A stretch of 64,000 nt of DNA, from the NCBI RefSeq assembly GCF_003627795.1, contig NZ_CP032686.1, forward strand, positions 62,001-126,000, written 5' to 3'. This DNA comes from Rhizobium sp. CCGE531. GTDB lineage: Bacteria; Pseudomonadota; Alphaproteobacteria; Rhizobiales; Rhizobiaceae. Every line of letters starts with the position of its first letter. Positions within the stretch are counted from its first letter, which is position 1. The position numbers and the translations under genes are program-made. Positions 63,708 to 64,000 of the stretch are shown here, one piece after another. The notes beneath the pieces were generated by a model. It was not told the DNA's origin. It saw only the letters and a program-made list of their open reading frames with translations, and made no database searches.

Positions 63708-64000
63708 AGCGCCTTATACGGCGCTACTGCCGGACACGACAAGATTGCTCGACACAGAGTCGCCATTCCTATGGCGGGGCCGTAATGACCGAGGCGGGTG
63801 GCGACGCAAGGTCAGGAGCCTTCTCTATATCGCTGCCTTTATCTTTTACAACCGAGGCGCAAAACAGGGTCTGTTCAGCTTCACAACGCTTTGACCCATA
63901 TTTGCATTTGAGGTTAAAAGTGAGCGGACGCGCCCACTCTGAGATGCTCGATCATTACGTTCCCCCTCGGCGAACGTCGGCCCCACCGTTATCCGGCAAG
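63708..64000. other. Window end: no complete gene
   Basis: On the plus strand GRNDRGGWRRKVRSLLYIAA (about 63777-63836) faintly recalls the C-terminal end of IS110-type transposases, but nothing else of such an element is present. A frame opens at GTG 63920 after GAGG and stays open to the window end (VSGRAHSEMLDHYVPPRR); it may be the start of a gene that I cannot identify. Confidence 0.25.

Noticed and set aside
63775..63894. Possible IS110 transposase C-terminal remnant
   Set aside because: Only about 20 residues (RGGWRRKVRSLLYIAA) resemble the family; no catalytic residues or element ends are visible.

Overview
The window reads as an alphaproteobacterium of the Rhizobiaceae (Rhizobium/Agrobacterium-like). 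The clues are the moderately high GC, the DUF1344 protein, two chemoreceptors ending in an SWEEF tether, many ABC importers and GntR regulators, a J-domain protein of the short rhizobial type, and an imperfect dispersed palindrome (58613-58656) that I recall as common in rhizobial genomes. It has the mosaic texture of an accessory replicon or genomic islands: intact operons separated by decayed genes (ATPase, exonuclease, toxin and kinase fragments). No rRNA, tRNA, CRISPR array or intact insertion sequence was seen.

Region 1 (0-30 kb) is dominated by envelope and signal-transduction genes. It opens with an Nramp-family metal transporter and a DUF1344 protein. An RND efflux pump (adaptor plus permease) follows, with its own response regulator. 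Three OmpR-type regulator/kinase systems and a receiver-only regulator come next. They surround an ArnC-like glycosyltransferase fused to GtrA, a GtrA-ArnT-like glycosyltransferase, a periplasmic CX5R phosphatase, a PAP2 lipid phosphatase, an O-antigen-ligase-like protein, a DUF347/COG4705 membrane protein, small exported proteins, and an FtsX-type ABC system with two ATPases. Together they look like a regulated module for surface-glycan or lipid remodelling and envelope stress. Inverted repeats of the form TTAC-N6-GTAA recur upstream of several of these genes and may define a regulon.

Region 2 (30-41 kb) holds an orphan NitT/TauT-type binding protein, two chemoreceptors on the same strand whose signalling halves are almost identical (a 1.36 kb direct repeat), a broken DUF4143 ATPase gene, an MFS transporter divergent from a GntR regulator, a GFA-domain protein and a DUF2188 protein.

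Region 3 (41-51 kb) holds an NCS1 permease, a short LeuA/homocitrate-synthase-like enzyme next to a ThDP-dependent enzyme, a large M16 metallopeptidase behind a truncated exonuclease gene, and a ParD antitoxin followed by a doubly damaged ParE toxin.

Region 4 (51-63 kb) is a coherent catabolic locus. A FadR-type GntR regulator precedes ten or eleven co-directional genes: AA_synth (DUF1185) protein, alpha/beta hydrolase, flavin reductase with an extra C-terminal domain, luciferase-like monooxygenase, aldehyde dehydrogenase, NIPSNAP protein, a polyamine/opine-type ABC importer (binding protein, two permeases, ATPase) and a succinate-semialdehyde-type dehydrogenase. Three copies of a TGG-N4-CCATAAT operator flank the regulator and the first gene. 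The set suggests import and oxidative cleavage of a nitrogenous compound, ending in semialdehyde oxidation; the substrate is unknown. A J-domain protein closes the window.
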